A stretch of 64,000 nt of DNA from Chitinophagaceae bacterium (GTDB lineage: Bacteria > Bacteroidota > Bacteroidia > Chitinophagales > Chitinophagaceae). The position numbers and the translations under genes are program-made. The notes under the pieces are model-generated. The model was not told where the DNA came from, made no database searches, and was given only the letters and a program-made list of their open reading frames with translations. Positions within the stretch are counted from its first letter, which is position 1, and every line of letters starts with the position of its first letter. This document shows, piece by piece, positions 34,398-42,495 of the stretch. The DNA lies in the NCBI GenBank assembly GCA_016721725.1, contig JADKHN010000001.1, positions 1,302,001-1,366,000 of the forward strand, in the 5' to 3' direction.

Positions 34398-35603
34398 ATG
34401 AGAAATTATTTACTGACCGGCGCCTTGGCCATCGTTATCCTGTCGTCCTGCAGCAACAGTTCCAAGGATGGAAACGCCGCCATCAATGATAAAAAGGCCG
34501 AGCTGGAGAAACTCAAGTCCTCCAAGAACAAGACGGAAGCCGAGATCAAAAAACTGCAGGATGAGCTGGCCCGCATCGATACCAGTTCCGCTAACAGCAA
34601 GGTCAAGCTGGTGGGCGTGGCGAATGTGACCACCCAGGATTTCAAGCATTATATCGACCTGCAGGGACATGTGGATGCCGATAATATATCCTACATCTCT
34701 CCCCGCATGGGACCCGGACAGGTGAAAGCGGTTTACGTGGTGCAGGGACAATTCGTAAAAAAAGGCCAGCTCCTGCTGAAGCTCGATGACGCCATCATTC
34801 GACAGCAGGTGGTGGTTGCGAAACAACAACTGGAAGGCATCAAGACACAACTCGGTTTCGCCCGCAACATCTACCAGCGCCAGAAGAATCTCTGGGACCA
34901 GGGTATTGGTACCGAAGTACAGCTCATTACCGCCAAGACCAATGTGGAAAGCCTGGAGAACCAGTTGCTCGCCTCCAATGAACAAGTGAAAGTGGCGGTG
35001 GAACAACTCAACACCTCGAATGTATACAGTGATGTGAACGGTATCGCCGATATCGTCAGCATACGGGTTGGGGAGACCTTCACCGGTATGACGGCCATGG
35101 GGCCCCAGATCAAGATCGTGAATACCAGCAGTCTGAAAGTGGTAACGAACATACCCGAGAACTACCTCACCCGGCTTCGCCGCGGATCGATCACCGAGAT
35201 CACCATTCCCGATGCCAATAAGAAGATCACTTCATCCATATCCCTGATCAGCCAGTCGGTGGACGCCACTTCACGCGGTTTTATCGCGGAAGCCAAGATC
35301 CCTTATGACGCCGTGCTTAAACCCAACCAGTCGGCCATCATGCGCATCCTGGATTACAGTGCGCCCAATGCCGTGGTCATCCCGGTGAATGCGGTGCAGA
35401 ACGATGAAAGCGGTAAATACGTATTTGTAATGCAAAAGCTCAGCAACGGAAAAACCGTGGCCAAAAAGAAGAATGTGGTGATTGGCGAAGTCTACGGCAA
35501 CCAGGTGGAGATCAAGGGCGGCCTCCAGGCCGGTGAGCAACTGATCACGGAAGGGTACCAGAATATCTATGAGGGGCAGCTGATCGCGACGGAGATACAA
35601 TAA
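34398..35603 (+). CDS. RND efflux periplasmic adaptor (lipoprotein)
   Basis: A 401-aa membrane fusion protein, likely a lipoprotein (MRNYLLTGALAIVILSSCSNSS; lipidated Cys 18). An unusual N-terminal coiled coil (KKAELEKLKSSKNKTEAEIKK, residues about 31-60) precedes the lipoyl halves (VKAVYVVQGQFVKKGQLLLKLDD; SDVNGIADIVSIRVGETF), the hairpin and the beta-barrel domain. It links the RND pump (35879) to the TolC channel (32955). It starts 36 bp after tolC, but a 275-bp repeat-bearing gap separates it from the pump gene. Confidence 0.92.
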   Translation: MRNYLLTGALAIVILSSCSNSSKDGNAAINDKKAELEKLKSSKNKTEAEIKKLQDELARIDTSSANSKVKLVGVANVTTQDFKHYIDLQGHVDADNISYISPRMGPGQVKAVYVVQGQFVKKGQLLLKLDDAIIRQQVVVAKQQLEGIKTQLGFARNIYQRQKNLWDQGIGTEVQLITAKTNVESLENQLLASNEQVKVAVEQLNTSNVYSDVNGIADIVSIRVGETFTGMTAMGPQIKIVNTSSLKVVTNIPENYLTRLRRGSITEITIPDANKKITSSISLISQSVDATSRGFIAEAKIPYDAVLKPNQSAIMRILDYSAPNAVVIPVNAVQNDESGKYVFVMQKLSNGKTVAKKKNVVIGEVYGNQVEIKGGLQAGEQLITEGYQNIYEGQLIATEIQ

Positions 35604-35878
35604 TACCTCACCCCAGCCCCTCTCCTGAAGGAGAGGGAACTCGTAGGATAGAGTAAAACAATTTTAAGTTTCTTTCTGAACGCAAATGGTTAATTCGTTT
35701 ATTGTTGAAGAAGGAATTTATAATGATGTGGATGATAAATTGCCAGGATATGATTGAAGTACCGCTCCCTCTACTTCAGGAGAAGGAGGGGAAATAGCTG
35801 AATAAAAAAATGAAGTACAAGAGTGGGACGCCATGGAAGATGATGATATAACTAACTGATGAATACAAAATTATTTTT
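35604..35878 (+). repeat. Intergenic palindromic element inside the efflux operon
   Basis: Begins with CCTCACCCCAGCCCCTCTCC followed by TGAA and GGAGAGGG (stem 35618-35637). It ends with a degenerate counterpart, CCCTCTACTTCAGGAGAAGG, near 35768-35787. The DNA between is AT-rich with only short broken frames. This CCCCTCTCC..GGAGAGGG motif is a common interspersed repeat in Bacteroidota genomes (recollection). It interrupts an otherwise tightly packed operon and could weaken read-through to the pump gene. Confidence 0.5.
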
Positions 35879-38800
35879 ATGAGTTTCATAGAAGGTGTAA
35901 GTAAAAAATTCAAGGAGTTCGCTCCTACCAGCTGGGCCATCAACAACCGGACGGCCATCTATATCATCGCGATACTGATCTCGGCATACGGACTGGTGAA
36001 GTTCAATACCCTGCCCAAGGAGCAGTTCCCCGATATCGTGGTGCCTACCATCAGCATCAGCACGGTCTATGTGGGCAATTCGCCCAAGGACATCGAGAAC
36101 CTGGTGACCCGGCCCATCGAGAAGCAACTCAAGGGGATCAGCGGCGCCAAAGTGAAGAAGATCACCAGTACCTCCCAGACCGATTTCAGCCTGATCGTGA
36201 TCGAGTTCGATACGGATGTGAAGACCGAGATCGCCAAGCAGAAAGTGAAGGACGCGATCGATAAGGCGAAATCCGACCTGCCCAACGACCTCACCGTGCA
36301 ACCCAACGTACAGGAATTCGCCTTCAGCGAAATGCCCATCATGTTCGTGAACGTGAGCGGCGATTTCGACGGCATCAAGCTGAAATACTATGCCGATAAA
36401 CTGCAGGACAAGTTCGAAGAACTCTCCGAGATCACCCGTGCCGAGATCGTCGGAGCGCCGGAAAGGGAGATCCAGATCAATGTGGATCCCTACAAGATGC
36501 AGGCGGCCCGGATCAGTTTCATGGACATTGAAAATGCCGTGAGCCGCGAGAACCGCGACATCACCGGCGGGTTGATCGAAGTGGGGAATATGAAACGGAC
36601 CCTGAAAGTGAGCGGACAGTTCACCAGCGCGCTCAACCTGCAGAACATCATCGTGCGCAGTAGCGCCAGGGGCGCTTCTGTTTACCTGCGGGATATCGCT
36701 ACATTAAAAGATACCATCAAGGAAAAAGAAAGTTACGCCCGCCTCGACGGAAAGAATGTAGTGACGCTCAATATTGTGAAACGTGCCGGCGAGAACCTCA
36801 TCAGCGCGGCCGGGAAGATCAAGGACATCGTGGCGCAAATGAAAAAGGATGAGGTGCTCCCCCGGGACCTGAAAGTGGTGATCACCGGCGACCAGAGCAA
36901 GGCCACCGCCACCTCTTTCAACGAACTGGTCAATACCATCATCATCGGTTTCATCCTGGTGCTCGTGGTTCTGATGTTCTTCATGGGAGTGACCAACGCC
37001 TTTTTCGTCGCTCTCAGCGTACCGCTCAGTGTATTCGTCGCCTTCCTGTTCCTGCCCGTGGCGGATGGCATCATCGGAACCACTGTAACCCTCAATTTCA
37101 TCGTACTATTCGCCCTCTTGTTCGGATTGGGGATCATCGTCGACGACGCCATCGTGGTGATCGAGAATACCCACCGGATCTATAATAACGGCAAGATCCC
37201 GATCATACGAAGCGCCAAGGAAGCGGCGGGTGAGATCTTCATTCCCGTACTGGCCGGTACGGCAACCACGCTGGCGCCGTTCTTCCCCTTATTGTTCTGG
37301 AAAGGCATCATCGGCAAGTTCATGATCTACCTGCCTACGATGCTCATCCTGACGCTGGCCGCATCCCTGATCGTAGCCTTTATCTTCAACCCCGTTTTCG
37401 CCGTCAGCTTCATGAAGCCCGAAGGAAAAGAATTCGACAAGCCGAAGATGCAGTTGTTCAGGGTGCCCGCGTTCTGGGGCACCATCATTGTCGCACTGAT
37501 CCTGCACGTGGTGGGTTGGCACGGTTTCGCCAATTTCCTGCTGTTCATGGCCCTGCTGGCCGTTTTCAACCGCTTCATCATCAGGGATGTCATCCATAAT
37601 TTTCAACACCGGGTATTACCGGGCCTGATGAACCGTTACGAAAAACTATTGCGCTGGGTGCTGAAAGGAACCCGCCCGGCCTGGCTGCTGGTCTCCCTGT
37701 TCCTGTTGTTCCCGCTTTCCATCGCCTTGTTGATGGCCCGCGGCAACAAGTCCACTTTCTTTCCCGACGGGGATCCCAACTTCATTTATGTTTACTTGAA
37801 AATGCCCGTGGGCACCAGTGTCGGAACCACCGACAGTGTCACCCGCATTTTGGAGAAGCGGGTCTATAAGGTGCTGGAAAAGGAAAATCCCGGTACCCCC
37901 GGCAGCATCGTGGAAAGCATCATCGCCAATGTGGCCAACAGCGCCAACAACCCGCGCAGCAATAACCGGAGTGTTCAGCCCAACCTCGGCAGGATACAGA
38001 TCTCATTCGTGGAATTTGAAAAGCGGCACGGCAAACATACCCGGCCCTATATGGACGCGATACGCGAACAAATGAAGGGCATACCCGGGGCCAGTATCGA
38101 AGTGGCGAAGGAAGACGGAGGACCTCCAACCGACCCGCCCGTGAATATCGAGATCGCCGGCGACCAGTATGAAGTGATCGCCAAAGTGGCGAGCAATTTG
38201 TCGGCCTACCTGGACACCAACCAGGTGTATGGCATCGAGAACCTGAAGATGGATGTTGACCTGAACAGTCCGGAGATCACGATCAATGTGGACCGGGAGC
38301 GGGCCATGATGGAAGGGTTGAGTACGGCGCAGATCGGGATGGAGATACGCACCGCCGTATTCGGTAAGGAAGTCAGCAAGCTCAAGGACGGGGAAGAGGA
38401 ATACAAGATCCAGTTACGGTACACCGACCTCTTGCGCAATAACATCACCGACCTGATGAACATGCGCATCACGTTCATGGACATGAATACCATGATGATC
38501 AAATCGGTCCCGGTGAGCGCGGTAGCCACCGTGGATTATACCAATACCTCCGGCGCTATCGCCCGGAAGAATGTGAAGCGGACGATCCAGCTGCAATCCA
38601 ATGTACTGGATCCCACGATGGCGGGAAAAGTGAATGAGGAACTGGCCGCCAAGATCGCCGACTTCAAGACAAGGTCGAAGATACCGGCGGATGTTACGAT
38701 CAAACAGACCGGCCAGGGTGAGCAGGAAAAGGAAACACAGGTCTTCCTGGGCACCGCATTGATCATTGCCCTGGGGTTGATCTTTTTGATACTTGTCTTG

Positions 38801-39439
38801 CAGTTCAACAGCATGAGCAAACCCTTCATCGTTTTGACCGAGATCTTCTTCTCCGTGATCGGGGTGTTGCTGGGTTATGCCTTCACGGGTATGACCATCG
38901 CCACCATCATGTTGGGGGTGGGTGTGGTCGGACTGGCGGGTATCGTGATCAAGAACGGCATCCTGCTCATCGAATTCACCGATGAGTTGAGACACCGGGG
39001 CGTTAAGACCCGAGAAGCGGCCATCCAGGCGGGAAAGATCCGGATCATCCCCGTATTGCTCACCGCGCTGGCCACCATGCTGGGACTATTGCCACTGGCG
39101 GTTGGTTTCAATATTGATTTCTTGTCCTTCTTCCAGACCCTCAACCCGCATATCTTCTTTGGTGGGGACAGCGTCGTGTTCTGGGGGCCACTGAGCTGGA
39201 CCATCATATTCGGACTGATCTTCGCGTTCTTCCTCACCCTGATCATGGTGCCGAGCATGTACCTGATCGCGGAAAGGCTGCGCCGGCCGATGGAGCGTTT
39301 CTACGGCACCAAGTACATCGCCTTGCTGGGTTTCACCGGTCCGCTGTTCTTCCTTTTTGCCGGGATCATGTACGGCGTGAAGAGATTGCAGGGAAAGAAA
39401 GTGTGGAATGGGTTGATGAAAGACAGTAAGAAGGTTTGA
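35879..39439 (+). CDS. RND family efflux pump permease with two extra membrane helices
   Basis: 1186 aa, longer than the usual 1030-1060. It has the standard RND plan: TM1 near residue 20, two periplasmic porter loops, and TM4 motif LLFGLGIIVDDAIVVIENTHRIYNNG with the proton-relay Asp pair. Between TM6 and TM7 (about residues 525-565) there are two additional hydrophobic segments, FWGTIIVALILHVVGW and NFLLFMALLAVFN, which explain most of the excess. The last helices include GGDSVVFWGPLSWTIIFGL. It exports drugs or other toxic compounds via the adaptor and TolC channel of the same operon; specificity unknown. Confidence 0.93.
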   Translation: MSFIEGVSKKFKEFAPTSWAINNRTAIYIIAILISAYGLVKFNTLPKEQFPDIVVPTISISTVYVGNSPKDIENLVTRPIEKQLKGISGAKVKKITSTSQTDFSLIVIEFDTDVKTEIAKQKVKDAIDKAKSDLPNDLTVQPNVQEFAFSEMPIMFVNVSGDFDGIKLKYYADKLQDKFEELSEITRAEIVGAPEREIQINVDPYKMQAARISFMDIENAVSRENRDITGGLIEVGNMKRTLKVSGQFTSALNLQNIIVRSSARGASVYLRDIATLKDTIKEKESYARLDGKNVVTLNIVKRAGENLISAAGKIKDIVAQMKKDEVLPRDLKVVITGDQSKATATSFNELVNTIIIGFILVLVVLMFFMGVTNAFFVALSVPLSVFVAFLFLPVADGIIGTTVTLNFIVLFALLFGLGIIVDDAIVVIENTHRIYNNGKIPIIRSAKEAAGEIFIPVLAGTATTLAPFFPLLFWKGIIGKFMIYLPTMLILTLAASLIVAFIFNPVFAVSFMKPEGKEFDKPKMQLFRVPAFWGTIIVALILHVVGWHGFANFLLFMALLAVFNRFIIRDVIHNFQHRVLPGLMNRYEKLLRWVLKGTRPAWLLVSLFLLFPLSIALLMARGNKSTFFPDGDPNFIYVYLKMPVGTSVGTTDSVTRILEKRVYKVLEKENPGTPGSIVESIIANVANSANNPRSNNRSVQPNLGRIQISFVEFEKRHGKHTRPYMDAIREQMKGIPGASIEVAKEDGGPPTDPPVNIEIAGDQYEVIAKVASNLSAYLDTNQVYGIENLKMDVDLNSPEITINVDRERAMMEGLSTAQIGMEIRTAVFGKEVSKLKDGEEEYKIQLRYTDLLRNNITDLMNMRITFMDMNTMMIKSVPVSAVATVDYTNTSGAIARKNVKRTIQLQSNVLDPTMAGKVNEELAAKIADFKTRSKIPADVTIKQTGQGEQEKETQVFLGTALIIALGLIFLILVLQFNSMSKPFIVLTEIFFSVIGVLLGYAFTGMTIATIMLGVGVVGLAGIVIKNGILLIEFTDELRHRGVKTREAAIQAGKIRIIPVLLTALATMLGLLPLAVGFNIDFLSFFQTLNPHIFFGGDSVVFWGPLSWTIIFGLIFAFFLTLIMVPSMYLIAERLRRPMERFYGTKYIALLGFTGPLFFLFAGIMYGVKRLQGKKVWNGLMKDSKKV

Positions 39440-39496
39440 TCTGAAAATTTGTTGAGGAGATGATCAGACGATAATAAAGGAACTGATTAAGAATTG

Positions 39497-39530
39497 AACA
39501 GCCCCCGGATAATTACCGGGGGCTGTTTGG
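39497..39530 (+). terminator. Intrinsic terminator of the efflux operon
   Basis: Twelve-bp perfect stem AACAGCCCCCGG/CCGGGGGCTGTT with a 7-nt loop, 58 bp after the RND stop. The T run is short. Confidence 0.75.
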
Positions 39531-39589
39531 TTAAGTCGGAGACAGGGAGATGACTTTTTTCCTTAACTTAATGGGATTAAAATTTGTTT

Positions 39590-40438
39590 ATGAAACAGGA
39601 GATCATCAACCTCTACGACGAGTACACCCATAAGCCGCTCAGCCGGAATGAGTTCATCAAAAAGCTGGTGGCCTTAACAGGCAGTATGGCAGCGGCGATG
39701 GCCGTTCTGCCGCAGATCGAAGTGAATTATGCCCATGCGGCAGTGACGCCCTCCGAGGATCTCTTCACGGAGACCGTCAGCTATCCCGGGATGCCCGGAA
39801 ATATGCTGGCCTATGTGGCCCGGCCCAAAGAATTGAAAAAATACGCCGCCGTCATCGTCATCCACGAGAACCGCGGACTGAATGCCCATATTGAAGATGT
39901 GACCCGTCGGGCAGCCCGCGCCGGTTACCTCGCCATTGCGCCCAATGCTTTGTCGGCGTTGGGAGTGACACCCGCTACTGAGGATGAAGCCCGGGCGAAA
40001 TTCCAGGAGCTTAAGGCCGAGAACAACCTGCAGAATTTCATCAATGTATTTGATCACTTGAAAACAAGGAATGATTTTAACGGCCATGCCGGCTGTGTTG
40101 GTTTTTGCTGGGGCGGCGCCATGGCCAATAACCTGGCCGTGAATGTACCTGCTTTAAAAGCCGCCGTAGCTTTTTACGGCAGGCAGCCGGCAGCGGAAGA
40201 CGTGAGTAAGATCAAGGCGGCTTTGCAATTACATTATGCCGGACTCGATGAGCGCGTCAATGCCGGGATCCCGGCTTATGAAGAAGCGTTGAAGAAGAAC
40301 AACATTACTTATGAGATCTATCAATACGAAGGCGTGAACCATGCTTTTCATAATGATACGGCACCTGCCCGGTACAATGAAGCCGCGGCCAAACTGGCCT
40401 GGCAGCGAACGATGGATTTTTTCGGGAAGTATTTATAG
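39590..40438 (+). CDS. Secreted dienelactone hydrolase family protein
   Basis: 282 aa from the ATG at 39590 (TTG two codons earlier also possible). The N-terminal SRNEFIKKLVALTGSMAAAMAVLPQ segment looks like a Tat-type or lipid-anchored export region, though without a twin arginine. The alpha/beta-hydrolase has the DLH nucleophile motif GFCWGGAMANN (Cys), the acid in YAGLDERVN and the His in GVNHAFHND, plus NRGLNAHIEDVTRR. It probably hydrolyses an ester or lactone outside the cytoplasm. The stop codon TAG is the first part of the nested palindrome at 40438-40467. Confidence 0.9.
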   Translation: MKQEIINLYDEYTHKPLSRNEFIKKLVALTGSMAAAMAVLPQIEVNYAHAAVTPSEDLFTETVSYPGMPGNMLAYVARPKELKKYAAVIVIHENRGLNAHIEDVTRRAARAGYLAIAPNALSALGVTPATEDEARAKFQELKAENNLQNFINVFDHLKTRNDFNGHAGCVGFCWGGAMANNLAVNVPALKAAVAFYGRQPAAEDVSKIKAALQLHYAGLDERVNAGIPAYEEALKKNNITYEIYQYEGVNHAFHNDTAPARYNEAAAKLAWQRTMDFFGKYL

Positions 40439-40467
40439 ACTACCGTAGTCTAAAGACTACGGTAGTC
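40438..40467. repeat. Nested palindromic hairpin, copy 1
   Basis: GACTACCGTAGTC, then TAAA, then GACTACGGTAGTC. Each arm is itself an odd palindrome (GACTAC-N-GTAGTC) and the two arms also pair with each other through complementary centre bases C and G. It lies between convergent genes and could end transcription both ways. A near-identical copy is at 42456-42486. Confidence 0.8.
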
Positions 40468-40473
40468 TGAATA

Positions 40474-42264
40474 CTACAATGGATCTTTTTGTGTATAAAT
40501 GGGCCCGAACATTTCAAAGGCGCCTGATTTTTCCCATTCACCATAAATGGTAACCGGGCTTGAAAAGGAATCAAACTTCAACCAGGCAGGCAATAGGTCG
40601 AGTTGCCCTTCGGTAATGATTCCATTTTCCGGGTTTCGGTATGATCTAAGGGCCGCACTTTGTGAAGCGGCAATGGCAAATTGCGAACAGAACATTCGTG
40701 AAACGGAAGGAGGCCCGCCAATGGTGGAAAAGGCATTGGCATAAACCAGGGCTTTTTCCTTTGCTGAAGGCCCGAACCAGGAATTGGTCATAGCGGCTTC
40801 CGCCGGTATCAGGTATTTGATCCTTCCGGTACTCCAGTTGTCAGCGACCTCAGTGACCAAACGGGCAAAGGCCGTATCCTTTGGCCGGAATACATACCAG
40901 CTTTGATAATTGTGAGCGGCAAATAATCCCCATTTGGTGACGGAGGCGCCTTCCAGTGAAGTGCCATAGGCTTCCGCCACCATGCCGTTGCCCAGGTAGA
41001 TACCCATATGAACTGCATTGGGGTTGCCTTTTGCAAGGGCCTTATGAAAGGCAGATTGTTCATTGTCCACCAGGTTATTCCATACCCCGGAACCTGCTTT
41101 GTACACCATTTGGCCGGCGGTGATCAGCTTCTCGAAAACAATACCGATTGTCGGGAGTCCCGTTTTATTGTCGGTACCCATATATTTGAATAAGAAATCT
41201 CCGGGGCGTAAAAAGCTGTCGATATTGGCCTGGGTTGCGATCATATTATTGCAGAGAGCCAGTAATCCGGCGGTCGTCATCGTATTTAGTCCCAGGGCTG
41301 TTTTATCCTCGAGCGTGGGGATCAGGATAGCCCCCAGTTGAGAGGAAAAGGAATCACAAACCGATTGAAGGTTTTTCCTCACAGAATCAAGATCTGGTTT
41401 ATTGGGTGTTTGAAATCCGGGAAATGGCAGGTTGGTCTTGCTGTAGGTGTAGGCATTGATCTGTGCATGGATGAGGCGAGAGAGGTAGCTGCTTGCAAGT
41501 CCGGAAGGGGTGCTGGTCTCTTCAGGTAATTTGATCTGGTTGAAATATTTCCCTTCCCTTTCGTCTTTCCATTCAGGATCCAGGTTAGCCGACACGGGTT
41601 GATGATCGAGCAAAAAGGGATTTACGGTTGATCCTGTTAGCAAAAGGAATTTTTTCGCATACCGGATGCCGTCTTCCAGGCACATCAGCGCACAGACAGG
41701 ATCAAAGGGCGGCCGGTCAGGCATATGTCCATCTTTGGCGTGCCCGGTAGGGGTATTATACGTCGTGAAGGAATCATAAGAGAGATGGTTATCCTCCCAT
41801 TTGGCCAATGGGCCAAGGGTCCAGTGATGCCGGTGTGCCCAGGTGTCCTGCTGGTAATGAAGGAATATGCCAAGCAGGATCAGCTTGTTTCGGTAATTCG
41901 ATTGTTGAAAGACCAGGTTGAAAAGCTGTTCCTTCCTGGCCAGTATGCCGGCAGCACTCATGTCGCCCTTATAGTCTAATGCATGCCAGATCCATTCTTC
42001 ATCCACATTGGGATATATCCCGGAGACCGGGCCCACATTTCCATTCGCAACGGTCTCAGGCGAATCATCCATACCCTGGTCAACGGCGGCCACCAGTATA
42101 GCGTCTTTATCAGTAAAGCCGACCGATCTGAGCAAAACATAGGTCATTAAATAGTGCGTATCCTCATCATAGGCATAGGCTTTACCCGGACAAATTTGCA
42201 TGGCAGAGAGCATGACACAAAAAAGAAAAAATCCGCGTGGGATAATAGTGATTATTTTTTTCAT
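40474..42264 (-). CDS. Secreted fusion: DUF6765/phospholipase C-like domain plus permuted papain-like (YiiX-type) domain
   Basis: 596 aa with signal peptide (MKKIITIIPRGFFLFCVMLSAMQICPGKAYA). Residues about 35-330 look like the DUF6765/zinc-PLC helical superfamily (YDEDTHYLMTYVLLRSVG; LGIFLHYQQDTWAHRHHW). Residues about 355-560 match the circularly permuted papain fold of YiiX/DUF830 proteins: RPGDFLFKYMG, then NAVHMGIYLGNGMVAEAYG with the catalytic His near 417, then SRMFCSQFAIA with Cys near 525. His before Cys is the permuted order. YiiX-like enzymes are thiol amidases or lipid hydrolases. The pairing of two possible hydrolase domains in one secreted protein is unusual. Nested palindromes lie beyond both ends. 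Confidence 0.72.
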   Translation of the reverse strand: MKKIITIIPRGFFLFCVMLSAMQICPGKAYAYDEDTHYLMTYVLLRSVGFTDKDAILVAAVDQGMDDSPETVANGNVGPVSGIYPNVDEEWIWHALDYKGDMSAAGILARKEQLFNLVFQQSNYRNKLILLGIFLHYQQDTWAHRHHWTLGPLAKWEDNHLSYDSFTTYNTPTGHAKDGHMPDRPPFDPVCALMCLEDGIRYAKKFLLLTGSTVNPFLLDHQPVSANLDPEWKDEREGKYFNQIKLPEETSTPSGLASSYLSRLIHAQINAYTYSKTNLPFPGFQTPNKPDLDSVRKNLQSVCDSFSSQLGAILIPTLEDKTALGLNTMTTAGLLALCNNMIATQANIDSFLRPGDFLFKYMGTDNKTGLPTIGIVFEKLITAGQMVYKAGSGVWNNLVDNEQSAFHKALAKGNPNAVHMGIYLGNGMVAEAYGTSLEGASVTKWGLFAAHNYQSWYVFRPKDTAFARLVTEVADNWSTGRIKYLIPAEAAMTNSWFGPSAKEKALVYANAFSTIGGPPSVSRMFCSQFAIAASQSAALRSYRNPENGIITEGQLDLLPAWLKFDSFSSPVTIYGEWEKSGAFEMFGPIYTQKDPL

Positions 42265-42455
42265 GATTCGCCTGGTTAAGCAGATCTGAGATCGGTTTGA
42301 AACCGGATGAAATGGCTGCCTGCGATAAAAAGAGTAAGGTAAATAAATGTCGCTGAATAAAGAAGTGGCAGGTTGATATTTGTACTTTCCAAACGGGACC
42401 TAAACGATTTGTCCCAATACACCGGGGGATGGTTACTGTCTGGAGAAAAAGTAAA

Positions 42456-42486
42456 GACTACCGTAGTCTTTAAGACTACGGTAGTC
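42456..42486. repeat. Nested palindromic hairpin, copy 2
   Basis: GACTACCGTAGTC, then TTTAA, then GACTACGGTAGTC, followed by TGAAT as in copy 1. It lies just past the stop codon of the M16 peptidase gene on the minus strand, so it may act as that gene's terminator. Confidence 0.8.
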
Positions 42487-42495
42487 TGAATGAGA

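Noticed and set aside
35640..35765. Remnant of a gene inside the efflux-operon spacer
   Set aside because: The longest frames are about 20-25 codons in different phases with no recognisable domain; I treat the segment as non-coding repeat DNA.
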